A model generated the notes under the pieces. The model was not told the DNA's origin. It saw only the letters and a list, made by a program, of their open reading frames with translations, and searched no databases. A DNA stretch of 64,000 nucleotides from Lunularia cruciata (Eukaryota > Streptophyta > Marchantiopsida > Lunulariales > Lunulariaceae), in assembly GCA_948567375.1 (NCBI GenBank), contig OX419762.1, forward strand, positions 36,003,034 to 36,067,033, given 5' to 3'. Shown here in pieces: positions 21,700 through 33,160 of the stretch (position 1 is the stretch's first letter; each line of letters opens with the position of its first letter). Both the position numbers and the translations under genes were made by a program.

Positions 21700-21735
21700 T
21701 GTGCTGCGTGGGCAAGGTAGTAGTGCAATACGAGG
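21700..21735 (-). pseudogene. U2 snRNA 3' fragment
   Basis: Only the stem-loop IV end (GTGCTGCGTGGGCAAGG, TAGTAGTGCAATACG) of a U2 gene remains. It is preceded on the left by the usual downstream hairpin remnant (GGTCTTCTCTTTCAGG) and followed by a complete upstream unit that still has a TATA-like GAAATATAAATTG. Most of the RNA body was deleted. Confidence 0.7.
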
Positions 21736-21739
21736 AATT

Positions 21740-22990
21740 CCGGAGAAATATAAATTGAAGATTTACTCACTCTGTTTGTCCGGCTTATCGGTTTAAGACA
21801 TACGCATGTCCGTCAGGGCACCTGCTTGACAGAAAACTGTTCATGTTCAATGCTCACAAGCATGTCACATGAAGCCATGGAAGCTGAAAGGAAAGAACCG
21901 ATAGAACTGCAGGTTCAATGAGTGCGGCAGAGATGTCAAATCACAGTAAAAAATCGAAATGGCTTCTCTACGCGGAGTGAAATCAAATGGGGCGAATCTA
22001 CAATGGACGGGAATCAAAGCATTGAGATCGAGCCCCTTGTGGGATGAGAGAAAATTGACGTCGGTCCTACAGGTCGTTTAAACTGATGACTGGACCAGAA
22101 GTTCCTCTGGAGATTGAGACCGCAACCCAGTGTTCTGCAACTCTGATCATGCAAATACTGAGCTTGGGAAAGTAAGTAGAGAGAATTGCTCAATTCTAAA
22201 GTCAATTCTCATGGCGCAAAAAGTTTACAAACCACTGCGGCAACAGCGTCTGGAACATTGACCGCTTGGGAATGCAACAGAGCAGTCTGCTCTCTAGCCT
22301 GAACAGAGTTAAAGGACACAGAAATCGTAGTGCATAGTGTAGGCTTCAGGAACATAATGAATCAAAACCGACTTTGCCTTCACCGCGGATGATATTGATT
22401 CAAAACATTCGTACAGAAATTTCGGACCACTCACAGAATTGCGGGAGAGCTCCATAGTATTCACCTCATGATTCTCTTCGTCACAAACATTCTGGTCAGC
22501 GCATCCTTCCATTCACTTCCCCTTGGACTCCCCCACCTTCTCCAGAGCGCAACGAAGTTCTCCTTCAGCAATCTTTGAATTTCATACAAATGGGGCGGAG
22601 GTAAGGAATGCAGCATGTGGTTCTAGAGGGCCCAGCGAGGACGAGAAACGAACTGGAGCTCTGCTCACCACAATTCCAGTACTTTTGTGCCCGACCTTAT
22701 TAAAGCATCCGCCGCCACTCTTCTGACGATCATAAATGATCAGAGTAATGACGTATCTGGTACTGTATGGCACGGACCTGCGCAGATACGTAACTGGGTA
22801 TGAAGTGGCCAGGTGGTATGCAGGTTGCTCGATATCGTTAGCAGCATCAAAGCTTTCCCGACCTTCTCTACAATAGATTCGGGCGATCATTCCACCAGGC
22901 TTATTTCTTTACGTTTTAATTCTACTGTCTTTTCTCGGTTGTTGGATTGCCGATTCTGTTTTAATTTCGCTGGTGGTGCCCAGAAAAACC
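21740..22990 (-). repeat. Duplicated upstream unit, copy 2, ending in a U5 3' remnant
   Basis: Matches 19396-20640 and 24090-25250 throughout. At about 22967-22985 TTTCGCTGGTGGTGCCC corresponds to the 3' end of the U5 copies, but the U5 body is missing. Confidence 0.6.
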
Positions 22991-23096
22991 CAGATCCCTT
23001 AATCAGTTCAGTCATTGATTTGACATATTGCGTTACTTAGGCGGCCGCTTAGGATAACAAGAAGGATGGAGAGACCCCATCATTTTGCGTTATCTA

Positions 23097-23249
23097 CCTT
23101 TGCACTTTGGGGCATGAATCAGGTAACATGGGGCTTAGCCCCATGTTACCTTTTTTGTCTCTCCCTTGTACGGCTTGAGGGGGTCTTCCCATCCTTCATT
23201 TTTCCTACGCGGTCACCTTTTTCCTTCCTTTGCACTTTGCATGAATCAG
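23097..23249 (+). mobile_element. Severely 5'-truncated LINE copy (23123-23226) with ~23 bp target duplication
   Basis: The insert shares its last ~100 bp with the LINE in the LRR gene (36925-37018): GGGGCTTAGCCCCATG, then CTCTCCCTTGTACGGCTTGA and CCTACGCGGTC. The flanks CCTTTGCACTTTG(GGG)CATGAATCAG repeat at 23097-23122 and 23227-23249, a target-site duplication with a 3 bp length difference. The left edge also carries GGTAACAT, which makes a 13 bp hairpin with the element end. Confidence 0.8.
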
Positions 23250-23728
23250 AACACAGGGAATACTAGAAAAACACCTCTTTTCCTTAAAAGACACCCCGCT
23301 ACAGTCGTGTGGCAAAGAAGGGCATCGATACACAGAGTGTCCGCAGATATAGAAGTTTCTTTTGTTGTCAAAACAAATATAAGGGTCCGTGGGGGTAGAT
23401 CTCAAGCCAAGTTTTCAAGCTCATCGACGAATGGCGGCAGGGCGTTGGTCCGCAATGTGGTCCACGTCCTCAAAAGGCTGACAAATTGGCGGGGGTGTCC
23501 GTTTAGAGGGAAAGGGTACTTTTCTGATATTCTCCCAGAACACACTGGCGGCGGCTAGGTTCAGCGTTCCAGCAGGGACTTATCTGAACCGAAACACGAC
23601 TCGGCTTTGGTAATCACGCAACGTGGGTGAATATCAATTTACGTTGGCGTGGGATTTGAAGGGACTTGGGTTTCGACTATTCCTGACTTTCATTCATTGG
23701 TCTCCCATTTCAGGGGAAAGGGGAGGAT

Positions 23729-23766
23729 GGGCTACGCCGGCCAAGAAAGTAACGCAATACTAAGGC
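23729..23766 (-). pseudogene. U2 snRNA 3' fragment
   Basis: Contains the stem IV end GGGCTACGCCGGCCAAG and the loop-side GTAACGCAATACTAAGG, with the downstream hairpin block (GGTCTCCC ... GGGGAGGAT) retained. The other three quarters of the gene are absent. Confidence 0.7.
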
Positions 23767-23893
23767 TGCTTCACATAGTCTGCCAAACGAAGTCACAGTA
23801 GCAGTGTGAAGACTAATACATGGGGCTATAATTTTTTTAACTTCATTGGAATGCTCATTCGTTTCCGTTGGGTCTCCCTTCGCAGGGGAGGAT

Positions 23894-24089
23894 GGGCTGT
23901 GCCAGCCAAGGAAGTAGTGCAAGACCAGGGCGACACTGGCGGAACCGAGCCAGCAAGCGGACCCGTTGGCCCCGCACCCGTGAAAGAAATTAGATTAATA
24001 TCGTGAGGGTCGATGACCCTCGTATCAGATATTAAACTGATAAGAACAGATACTACACTTGATCTTAGCCAAAAGGCCGAGAAAGGTAT
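23894..24089 (-). ncRNA. U2 spliceosomal RNA, intact-looking copy 2 with the best promoter
   Basis: A 196-nt U2 with every conserved block unchanged relative to copy 1 in the 5' 110 nt, including the branch-point-pairing GTAGTA and the stem IIa/IIb sequences. Stem-loop IV is intact with minor changes (AAGACCAGGG side). It is the strongest candidate for an expressed U2 gene here, because a TATA box sits about 30 bp upstream and a conserved block lies at about -45 to -72. A GGGAG/CTCCC hairpin directly follows the RNA 3' end. Confidence 0.93.
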
Positions 24090-24113
24090 GCACATCTAGT
24101 CACTTTTAGAGGG

Positions 24114-24161
24114 ATATAAATGTTGAGTTCACTCACGATGCCTGTTCGGGTTATGGGTTTA
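24114..24161 (-). promoter_or_regulatory. U2 promoter: TATA box and upstream conserved block
   Basis: On the minus strand TTTATATC lies about 30 nt before the U2 start, as in plant snRNA genes. The block at 24133-24161 (plus strand CACGATGCCTGTTCGGG, then TTATGGGTTTA) recurs with substitutions upstream of the U2 copies at 19200 and 26389 and of the fragment at 21700. It occupies the place of the plant upstream sequence element, but resembles its canonical GTCCCACATCG only weakly. Confidence 0.6.
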
Positions 24162-24727
24162 GACGCTACGCGTGTCTCATCGGGGCACCTCCTTGACAGG
24201 AAATTGCTCATCGACTAATGCTCACAAGCATGTCACTTGTGGGACTGCAGGTGCGATGAATGTCGCAGAGGTGTGAAATCCCAGCCAGGAAATCGGAGTG
24301 GCTTCTCTACGGGGCGTGAAATCACATGGAGCGAATCTGCAATGGGCCGGAATCAAAGAATTGAAATCGAGCGACCACGGGATAAGAGAAAATTGCCATC
24401 GGTCGTGCAGGTCGTCTAATATGATGGCTGGACCAGAAGTTCCTCTGGAGATTGAGACCGCATTCTGAAGCTCTGATCATGGTAAATACTGAGCTTGGGA
24501 AAGTAGATAGGGAGAACCCCTATCCTTTCCAAACTGAACTCTCAAACGCTTAAATGTGTACAAGACGCTCTGGAGATTGACCGCTGCGTCATGCAATAAA
24601 GCAGTCTGTGCTCACTGGCTTGAAACAGAGATTTAGAAAATACAGTAATTGTGGTGCAAAGTGGAGGCTTCAGGATGAGAATCATACAATGTTGAAAACC
24701 GACGTTGCCTTCAGCTCGGTGATTGAT

Positions 24728-24910
24728 TCAAAACATTCGAACAGAGCTTTCGGGCCGCTCACAGAACTGCGGGATAGCTCCAAAGTACTCGCCTGATGAT
24801 TCTCCTCGTAATGAACATTCATCCGCGTCGGCGGATTCTATCTTTCGCAAGAATCCTTCCCATTCGTCCTCTGGGGCTAACTCTATGTCCAGAACAGTCA
24901 AGCGACGCAC
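24728..24910 (-). CDS. Hypothetical 60-residue acidic ORF in the duplicated upstream unit
   Basis: Opens 'MRRLTVLDIELAPEDEWEGF' and contains 'GEYFGAIPQFCERPESS'. Homologous DNA at about 20060-20260 and 22390-22600 has lost the frame, and a related 'EEYFGILQF' string occurs at 16896-17255. This may be a decayed protein exon caught in the duplicated unit. I do not recognise a family. Confidence 0.25.
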   Translation of the reverse strand: MRRLTVLDIELAPEDEWEGFLRKIESADADECSLRGESSGEYFGAIPQFCERPESSVRMF

Positions 24911-25308
24911 TCTTCAGCAATTCTGATATTAATTTACATGACGTATGGAGGTAAGCAATGCAGGACGAGAAAGAAACTGGGGCACTGCTCCACAGAGTTC
25001 CAGTTCTTAGCGGCCCAGACAAACTCCGATCTTATTAAAGCATCCGCCGGAACTCTTCGGACGAGTATTAATGATCGTAGTGTAATAACGTACATGGTAC
25101 TGTATGAGAAGGACCTGCCAAGATACGTAAGTGTATATGAAGTGGCCAAGTGGTGTGAAGCGTACTTAATATCGACCGCAGCATCAAAGCTTACCTGGAG
25201 TGCTCTTTGAAAGACTCGAGCAAACAATCCAGACGGCGAACTTGGTAACACTTCAAATCCGCACTCCTTTCTGAGTTATTTTGAGTGTCAATTGCGTTTT
25301 GGTTTCAC

Positions 25309-25421
25309 TGGTGGTGCCCCGATGGAGGGACGTTCCTAAGATTGAATAAACCGCTTCTGCGTCCAGCCCACGGTGTTCTCTAGTAAAGGCGACATAATAG
25401 TTCGCTCTGGGGTGAGCACAC
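25309..25421 (-). pseudogene. U5 snRNA pseudogene
   Basis: Clearly U5-derived over its whole length, but loop I is damaged: plus strand CTAGTAAAGGCGACATAATAG against the intact CTTTAGTAAAAGGCGAAAG. The Sm-like site and terminal stem are also altered. It lies about 1.2 kb upstream of the U2 at 23894. Confidence 0.8.
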
Positions 25422-26388
25422 GGGCACAGGTCAAACTGGATTTGGATATACCTTTAATTTTCAGTGGGTTCTTAGTAAGTACTTCGGCTATTGGTTTATT
25501 GGTTTTGGCACCGCCACAACGGGCTCCTCTGTACAAAGTGTAAGATGTGTGCTTTGAAGTTGGATCCGGCTTGAGAGAAGGATTTGCTGGAACACGTTCA
25601 TCATTCTTCTATCTGGAATTCGAAGTTGCATCTGCTGGCCCTTTGCATTATCTGTTCAGTGCTAGTTTCAAGGCGCTTGTGAGTCTTTGCTCAAGGGAAT
25701 TGACATCTGAATGTGATTGGTCATACTGCAGGAAAGTCTTAGACAAAAATGGACCATTTCTGATTTGAGGGAAGACGATTTTGTAGTAACATATAGATCC
25801 AATCAAACCTCAATTCCTATAAATTACTTACACATACTCAATCATTTGCTCGATCTCCATTACGTGTCTGTTAACGATATTACTACAATTGGAAGAGTAC
25901 AAATAGTAAAACACTTGACCACCGCACTATTATCTTCTGAGCACCGAGCAGATTTTTACACATAGGAGGATCCCTTAGGCTAGGCACCTCAGCCTTGAGG
26001 AGACCTCGATGCTTCACAGAGTTGGATCTCCGATGTAACAAGCGTCAATCAAACAACGGAAAGTAATGCATATATACCAATCTTAAATCCTTGACACGAT
26101 AAATCATTGCAAGTCCTGTCAATGCACTGCTCTTGTTTCGAGTTGCATCCAAACTTCACACACGGGTTTATACTGCAAGCTGTTATACAGGCTGTAGCTG
26201 CAAAGGCTGTGAGAAGCAACTAATATCCAGTTTCACATTCGGTGCTTTCGTGAACGTGACGGGCTGTTTAGTACAACCAGACTTCGCATTTACCCGTTTG
26301 AAACTGTGATAAAGAACTGAACGAGGGACACATGCGAGGGACTGAGAATGCTGCTTTGAGTTAGTTTGGGTCTCCCTTAGGGAGAGGT

Positions 26389-26584
26389 GGGCTGAGCCGG
26401 CCAAGGAAGTAGTGCATGACCAAGGCGACACTGGCAGGACCAAGTCAGCAAGCTGACTCGTTGGCCCCGCACCCGGGAAGGAAATTAGATTAATATCGTG
26501 AGGGTCAATGACCCTCGTATCAGATATTAAACTGATAAGAACAGATACTACACTTGATCTTAGCCAAAAGGCCGAGAAAGGTAT
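26389..26584 (-). ncRNA. U2 spliceosomal RNA, near-intact copy 3
   Basis: A 196-nt U2. The first ~110 nt match copies 1 and 2, with one change in the IIb loop (plus strand GGTCAATGACC versus GGTCGATGACC) that leaves the flanking GGGTC/GACCC pairing intact. Stem IV retains the loop TTGGTCATGCACTACTTCC with a changed base against TATTGCACTAC. Upstream, the conserved block is present at about 26628-26656 (TCACCGTCATTGTCCACGG), but a TATA box is not clear. Confidence 0.9.
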
Positions 26585-27049
26585 ACCCCTTATCTCAAGT
26601 CACCAGGAATATGAGGCGTGAACTCAATCACCGTCATTGTCCACGGTATGGTTTTATGTGCTACAGGTCTCGAAGGAGAAAAATCTTGGAGAAGAAACTG
26701 TTCATTCTGTAATACTCAGAAGCACAGCACTCACAAGACCGAAGGACAAACTACTTGGAAGTGCGCATTTCGACAGGTAGAAGTGCCGGAGTTGCACCAC
26801 AGTAACTGAACTTCGAACCTGCCAAGGTTGTGCCATAGGAGAAGAGTACAGTTACAGTAAAGCTGTCGAACTTCCCTGAAGCTTTTACCAGAAAATGAGA
26901 TCTCCAAAGCGATGAGCCGACTATTGATAATTGTTCTCCATTCAGCAAAGTGAAGTTACCATAGACTTGAAGAGACAAGATAAAGAAGATTCTAGCTCGA
27001 TAGGCATCGATAACCATCGTAATCATCCACACCGTGAGCATCTATAAGA

Positions 27050-28740
27050 TGTAGTAAGAGCTGATTGCGCAAGGCTCGTAAGTCACTCTTTTCGGTGATC
27101 GCAACGACTAGGTAATCGACATCATCACATGAAATTACAGAAAATCACTTTACAATTCTTTACATTCCTCGATGTTGGCTTGAGATTTCATTTATAAATC
27201 ATATAACCTCCATGTAATATTTCATTGGTTAAAACCCAGGTAAATTGGCTGCACTTCAGCACAGGGTCAAAGTTGAACCTACGAACCGGGGTACAGCAGT
27301 TTCTGTTCAAAGTACAGATCCAAAAATGCTATGGGAGGAGTTGCGAAATCGATATCCTCCTCCATGACAGTGCCTAGCTAGACATGTAAGTAGCCCCTCA
27401 GGACATGAAAAGAATCTCCCCTTTTGCTTAGTAGATCCTCTCAGCTCAAATAAACAGGGTTTTAGTGAAAGTTAAGACCACTGCCAGACGTTTAATGGAA
27501 CATAGGTACATGAACATGCTAAAGAAGTACATAGGTGGCAAGTTTGCTACTCACGGCCTATGTTAGTGTAATCTGTTCTGTAGTTTTGGACTCCTTGAGT
27601 TCAGCTCAAAGTCCACTATTACAACATTTCGTTCTCTAGTTTTGGGTTCGAAATCTCTTCCCGTTGCGTGGACTTCCAATTCCCGCAGGATCACTCTTCC
27701 GAATGCACTTAATCCATGACCCCGAATCCACTTTTCTCTGTTAGGGGAACTTGTCCTAGCTCGTATTTCCGCATTACAACATGAGTTTGCATTCACAGCA
27801 GAACCCATTGCGATGATAAATCTTTCTTCTGTTGGAACTGTCGTCCTAGAACTGATCTGGATTACTAACCGGTGGACAGTTGAGTGTACTTCCCAAGAAG
27901 GTAGCGGCAAATGTACGTTCCCTTAAAAGGCAGTAGCTATCTTGATAAGCAAACTCAAGTGAGAACAGAATTTAATTCGCCAGTGGCTTTCATTGAAATC
28001 TTTGTCCATATACGACCTTTTGTTTATATCAAAACAGGGGATACCTGGAATCGCTGAAGGGCGATACCGGGAAATTTCTGTTACACAATACTCAGGGTTT
28101 GCCGGTCCACCAACACATTTTGAGATAAGCTCCTATGTAGAATTCGGTGGAGTTTAGAAATTCTTCTGACAACGTGTAAGCCACAAGCAAAATCCGAATT
28201 TCTTAGGCATTCAGTATGATACAACTAGTGTAACAGCTAAATTATATTTTTATATCATCTAGCTGATAAGAATACCAAGAACCAAGTTTCTGTCCTATGT
28301 TCTGGAAGACAATGTCATACGGTCTTTCCCTGACAGAGGGAAATTCTTCTGGATCAGCACTACCTTAGAGGAATTGTTGTGGACCAAGCATCAAATAAAC
28401 ATACTAAAGAATCTGTGAACTCCTGAGTACGTGATGATTCCGACTTGATTGAAAATATGTCTGTGCAGGGAAATCTCAAAATACATATGAAAAGCATGGT
28501 ATTGAGCAGTTGCTGCCTTAATACACCTACAGCACCGTGGATTTGAGTTTCACTACGACGTGCAGTGATGGATAGAGGTCTATGACAGTACTGTAGGTAA
28601 CACTGGATGTGAGGATCTGTTGATGAAGTATCACAAGCTAATACTCCCGGCACTTAGTGAACGCAGGAGAGTTAATCCTTAGTCACACTTTAGAGTTATG
28701 GTGAGAAGTGACTCTACTACTTGTGTATTTCTTCTCTACC
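27050..28740 (+). other. Intergenic stretch, no gene recognised
   Basis: No RNA-gene motif or convincing coding frame. The right part may include the start of the copia LTR whose 3' end is near 28828, but its 5' boundary cannot be placed without a second LTR. Confidence 0.4.
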
Positions 28741-28749
28741 TATATATAT

Positions 28750-29790
28750 TCGTGCAGGACTTGTGTCCCACGAGACCATTTTTTGGTGAACTTTGGTGTC
28801 TCCACTCTCATTATTCATTTCCGTAACAGGGGTTCGAGCAGAAAGAGAGGCTGCGAGAGCCTTTGAGTTCAATTTGGCAGAAGATCTAGATGATCAAGTG
28901 ATCTGATTTTTCAGAGTTTACTCTATGAGTTCTAAACTCTATACTTATGATAGCATCACAAGTGAAGCCTTGACAAAGAACAATTATTCTGTATGGAAAT
29001 ATAGAATGTCTGCCTTCTTGAAAGGCCAAAAATTGTTTGATCTTGTCGCGGGTGTTGACACTTGTCCTGTAGGTGCTCCTCAAAATTCTAAAGTCCCTTA
29101 TTGGAATAGTCGTACCAATCAAGTTATGCTCTGTCTTTCTTAGTGTGTTTCACCATCACTGTTTGCATATATACAAGGTATTGATACTCCCAAGAAGGTT
29201 TGGGATGCATTAGCAAATGTTTTTCAGACGTTGACCAAGGCAAGAAAGCTTCAACTGAAGCAGCAGTTAATGGAGGTTAAGAAGGACACCTTAAGCATAA
29301 CTCATTATGTTGATCACATTCCTGGTCTGGTTGAGTAGCTGAAGAGCATTGGAGTTAAGGTTAAGAATGATGATTTGATTCTTCATACTATTCAAGGTCT
29401 ACCCGAAAAGAGTATAAACCTTTTGAGGCATCTATAGCCGTTAGAGATATTTATCTTCTATTTGACAAGCTAGTCCCAATGTTGGTCTCTGAAGCGATGC
29501 AGCTACAAGATGGTGGTAATGGTCTTGTTGCTCAAGATCAGGTTCTGTTTGCTGGGATAGGTCGTGCAAGAGGCAGAGGATGCAGAAGTTCACTTTCTGG
29601 AGGTGCCGTTGGTAAAGGTGAATCCTCACAAAGACAATATGCAACACAAAGCAAGTCCACAACAGAGAGATTTCGCAAGTACTGTAAATCAAAGTCTCAT
29701 TATGAGAAGACTTGTTTCAAGGTCATCAAGATCCTCACTATAACAAATCAAAATGCTATGTTTATTCAAAGTGTCGCGCAGACCGAAAAA
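28750..29790 (+). pseudogene. Ty1/copia gag fragment with LTR end and primer site
   Basis: Gag starts at 28925 ('MSSKLYTYDSITSEALTKNN', then 'YSVWKYRMSAFLKGQKLFDL'), the usual plant copia opening in which a short N terminus is followed by a conserved Trp. It continues through 'YIQGIDTPKKVWDALANVFQ' and 'LMEVKKDTLSITHYVDHI' to a zinc knuckle at about 29670-29715, whose first Cys is Arg ('RKYCKSKSHYEKTC'). Stops occur at 29141, 29336 and 29435. Upstream, an LTR end (TTTCCGTAACA, about 28828) is followed by GGGGTTCGAGCAGAAAGAG, a degraded initiator-Met primer site. Protease, integrase and RT are missing: similarity stops near 29760. Confidence 0.85.
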
Positions 29791-30567
29791 AGAGACGTCA
29801 ATGGAGACCCGGCTTTCAGGAAGGCAAAATATCTGCCAACCAAGACTAGCGCATGATGGAGTTCAGATCTAGCGATTGCTCAGCCATGATGCCTTGCACT
29901 CTTCGAACTCCCAAAGATACACCATTGAGCTGAATGATTCTTGAGTATGAAGATTCAGTACATATAATTCGTTCTTTCAGGGCACCTTCTCAAACAGAAA
30001 CTTAAGTGATCCAATGGATCTGCTGCGTATAAGTATCGAATGTTGACTAGCCAAAAGAATACGTGGTATCCGGCTAGAACTCGAAAAGTACATTTCGATT
30101 GTCATCACGTCCAAGCCCATGTCCACACCCTATCGACCTATCCTTGTGGGTACAGACTTGGGGTAGCTTCATGCCTGAACTGATCTGGCAGGCGTCGAAC
30201 ATTCACTCGAGAATAGAGCATGGGCGAGATTTCAACGAATGTCTTGTTAGTTTGTTCTTTTAACCTCTGTCACATATGTGCAATTCATTAATCAACCGTG
30301 GATAAGCTCGACGTGCTTATGCATCTCACTCTCTAGTTGCTTGATTGGGAGCCATAACATTGTTGAGGCACTCATTTTCATAAATCGGCTTTTCACCGCC
30401 AACAAATAGGATAATCGGGTACCTTGATGCATGTTCACACTCCTCGTAATCATGATTAGGGAACTCTTTAGAGTATCAAAGTCTTTGAAATCTTTGCTCT
30501 TAGATGATGTTCATAGAACTTGAGACTCCGGTTCCCCACTTAGTATGTCAATAGATTTACAGTTTCG

Positions 30568-30671
30568 CTGGCGGTGTCCCATACAGCGTTCCAAAGTTTG
30601 GTTCAACCTTCGTGTATCGTACACTGCATTCATTTAGTACAAAGCGAAAGAATAGTTGGGACTGGGCACAG
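30568..30671 (-). pseudogene. U5 snRNA pseudogene
   Basis: Loop I survives partly (plus strand CATTTAGTACAAAGCGAAAG). The Sm-like block reads TTCCAAAGTTTGG, and the 3' stem is disrupted. It pairs with the U2 relic about 240 bp to its right. Confidence 0.75.
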
Positions 30672-30909
30672 ACTGAAGTCAGCCTTCAAATTGACATGAT
30701 ATGAAGTGCCTGTACGTTGACGTCAAAAGTTGAGAAGCGTTTTGTGTCTGAAACCAGGGGATGCTCGGGAAATTCGGAATAAGTTTAATATGACCTCGTC
30801 TGTTTATGTTGGGATGATCAAGGTGCAGTTACTGGATGATGGAAGATCAATCCAGAAGTAGAGGGGATGCTCTTTTGAAGTTTCTGGTTCTCCCTTCTCG
30901 AGAGAGGGT

Positions 30910-31107
30910 GAGCTGCGTCGGCCGTGGAAGTAGTGCAATACGAATGCGACACTGGCGGAAACAGCAAGCTGCCTCTTTGGCCTCGCACTCGTGAAAGAAA
31001 TTACATTAATTTCACGAGGGTCGACGACCCTCGTATCAGATATTAAGCTTTAAGTTGATTAGAACAGATACTACACTTGATCTTAGCCAAAAGGCCGAGA
31101 AACGTAT
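30910..31107 (-). pseudogene. U2 snRNA pseudogene
   Basis: Full-length but damaged. The segment after the branch-point region reads TTAAGCTTTAAGTTGATTA where functional copies have TTAAACTGATAAG. The stem III/IV junction has lost about five bases, and the 5' end is ATACGTTTCTCGG. The branch-point-pairing GTAGTATCTG is unchanged. Confidence 0.85.
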
Positions 31108-31682
31108 ACACTGTCTGTCGAGTCGAGAACTAGATGAGTACAAGTTGAAACACGGGTCTTGTGCAGAATATGGGCTTATTTGCAATGCGTCTCGGGTTAC
31201 AGTAGACCTAAAGCTAAAAACTGTTAATCCTGGAAACCTAATCTTAACGAACTTATCAGGGGCACGACTTGATATCTTATTGCTGGTGGCTGAAGATTTG
31301 TAGGTGTGGTTCTGAATAAAAGGAGGAGGTTCCGCGTTCTTACTTCTTACCCGGATTCACAAGGGTAACCAGATTCAAATTCCTGACTGTCCATTTTGAC
31401 CAACTTCATTTACTTCCAGCTCAAAACACTCGGGTCAGTCCGTGCACAACATTGGTCATCTGCACTTTGCTAGTGGGCGCTAAAAGCTGCTACTAGAAAA
31501 CTCCACATACTAACTTGAGCCTCGAAAAAGTGCGAACTACACGTCGAACTGGACACACCTTGATGTGCCTCGCTTGCTGGTAACTTTACTTTGTTTAAGG
31601 TCTATGATCGCGGCCTCTGCGTGCCACTAACTTAATGAAGTTACCTCTTTCTCGGCCGAATCGAATGCTTCTCGGTTTGCAT

Positions 31683-31795
31683 TGGTGGTAACCCCCGGAG
31701 GGGCGTTCCAAAGATTAGAATTAAACGCTTGTGTCCCGCACACGGTATTCTTTAGTAAAAGGCGAAAGAATAGTTCGCTTTGGGCTGAACACACG
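31683..31795 (-). ncRNA. U5 spliceosomal RNA, intact-looking copy 2
   Basis: Perfect loop I (CTTTCGCCTTTTACTAAAG), a supporting stem (GAACTATT against AATACCG), an Sm-like TAATCTTTGG and a 3' stem CGCCCCTCCGGGGGT. About 113 nt. The upstream DNA to about 31915 matches that of the U5 at 33161, so promoter and gene were duplicated together. Confidence 0.9.
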
Positions 31796-32331
31796 TCTGA
31801 AGTAAGCTGTCGGGAGTTTGCGTTGTACCTGTACGTTTTGGTAAAGCATCCATTCATACATCATCTATGGTTTAATGTGCTTCGATTCACATCTGAGGAG
31901 GTTCCCTACAAGAGTAAATAAGAAACTCGAGCTACTTTAGGTCGAGGCTATCACCAAGGGCACGGAAGTTGGATGAATGCTGCATCTCTGATTTTAGACT
32001 GCAGCTCACATCTTCTCGAATTTTTGTGCTCTTAGTGTCACGCATATTTTGGAGTTGATTACAAGAACCTGTGAGTAAGTAGCAAATATACATTCAACTA
32101 TCATTATCAGAATCACCTTACGGTTTTATTTCAAATGAAAGAATTATGGGACAAGCCACATATTTCCAGGGTCAGCAAGGTAGGTTTGGAGCAGATGATT
32201 CCTTCATTCGATTCAACAGCAAATACTGGAGCCTTCGCCAGGTCTACTTGAGTTGGGATTGTCGGTGACTGAAGTAACAAGTCTTATAAGCTCCTGCTTC
32301 GATTCTCGGGTCCTCTTTTTCAAGGGAGGAT

Positions 32332-32517
32332 GGGCTGCGCCGGCCGTGGGAGTAGTTGCAATACCAAGGCGACGCTGCCGGAACCGAGACAGCAAGCTAA
32401 CTCGTTGGCCCCGCACCCGTGAGACGAGTTAGATTAATATCGTGACGGTCGATGACCCTCGTACCAGATATTAAACTGACAAGAACAGTACTTCACTTAA
32501 TCTTAGCCGAAAGGCCG
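32332..32517 (-). pseudogene. U2 snRNA pseudogene, 5' end replaced
   Basis: Matches U2 from stem IV to CTTTCGGCTAAGATTAAG, then stops: the expected CTCGGCC start is cut (plus strand GGCCGATGCAGTCG where GGCCGAGAAAGGTAT is expected). A base is missing in GTACTGTTCTTGTC compared with GTAGTATCTG. The upstream region (TATGGGTTAATATGGAAG, 32590-32620) is shared with 33430-33460 and, inverted, with 17520-17560. Confidence 0.85.
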
Positions 32518-32708
32518 ATGCAGTCGACGATATGCCGATAGTGCAATCGACCTTTGAAGAATATGACCTTGGCTGTTTGGAACTGTTCAGTACAGTGTAT
32601 GGGTTAATATGGAAGATATACGTCTCTCGGAGCTTCTGAAGAAGACGCTGCTCGTCCACAGGGTAGAATTCTACCCACACGACCCTCATTCACTTTATAA
32701 GAATTACA

Positions 32709-32932
32709 CTAATTTGTGATATGAAGGTCAGAGAAGCAACCAAAATCAAGGCATGCAATCACGGAATGAATTTACATGCTTTGATCCCGATGACGGCAAA
32801 CGATTCGATTCCGAACTATACTAATTTGTGATATGGAGGTCAGAGAAGCAACCAAAATTGAGGCATCCAATCACGGAATGAATTTAAATGCTTTGATCCC
32901 GATGACGGCAAATCGTCAGTTCGTGCACAACA
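32709..32932 (+). repeat. 112 bp tandem duplication, with a third copy at 33560-33655
   Basis: CTAATTTGTGATATG...GACGGCAAA is present twice head to tail (starts 32709 and 32821) with few differences. A more diverged copy starts at 33560, after the second U5 gene. It moved together with the U2/U5 unit. Function unknown. Confidence 0.8.
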
Positions 32933-33160
32933 TTTGTCATCCGCACCTCGCTAGTGGACGAGAAAAGGTGCTTCTTGGACACTTCACATTCTGACTAAGT
33001 CTTGAAACTGTGAGAGAGACGCGTTGAGCTGTACACGGCTAAGTGTGCTTTCCTTGTCGGTAGCTATAGTCTGATAAAGATTCTGCACTCGTGATTTTAG
33101 TGACACTGATCTGCAACCTGATTATTTGCCTAGTGAATTAAACGCTACTGATTTTCATTA

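Noticed and set aside
22967-22985. A further full U5 gene
   Set aside because: Only the 3'-end block is present; loop I is missing.
15263-28653. Many ORFs of 60-120 codons across the snRNA region and flanks
   Set aside because: They overlap snRNA genes or their duplicated flanks, show no family motif, and lose the frame between duplicated units. Chance frames.
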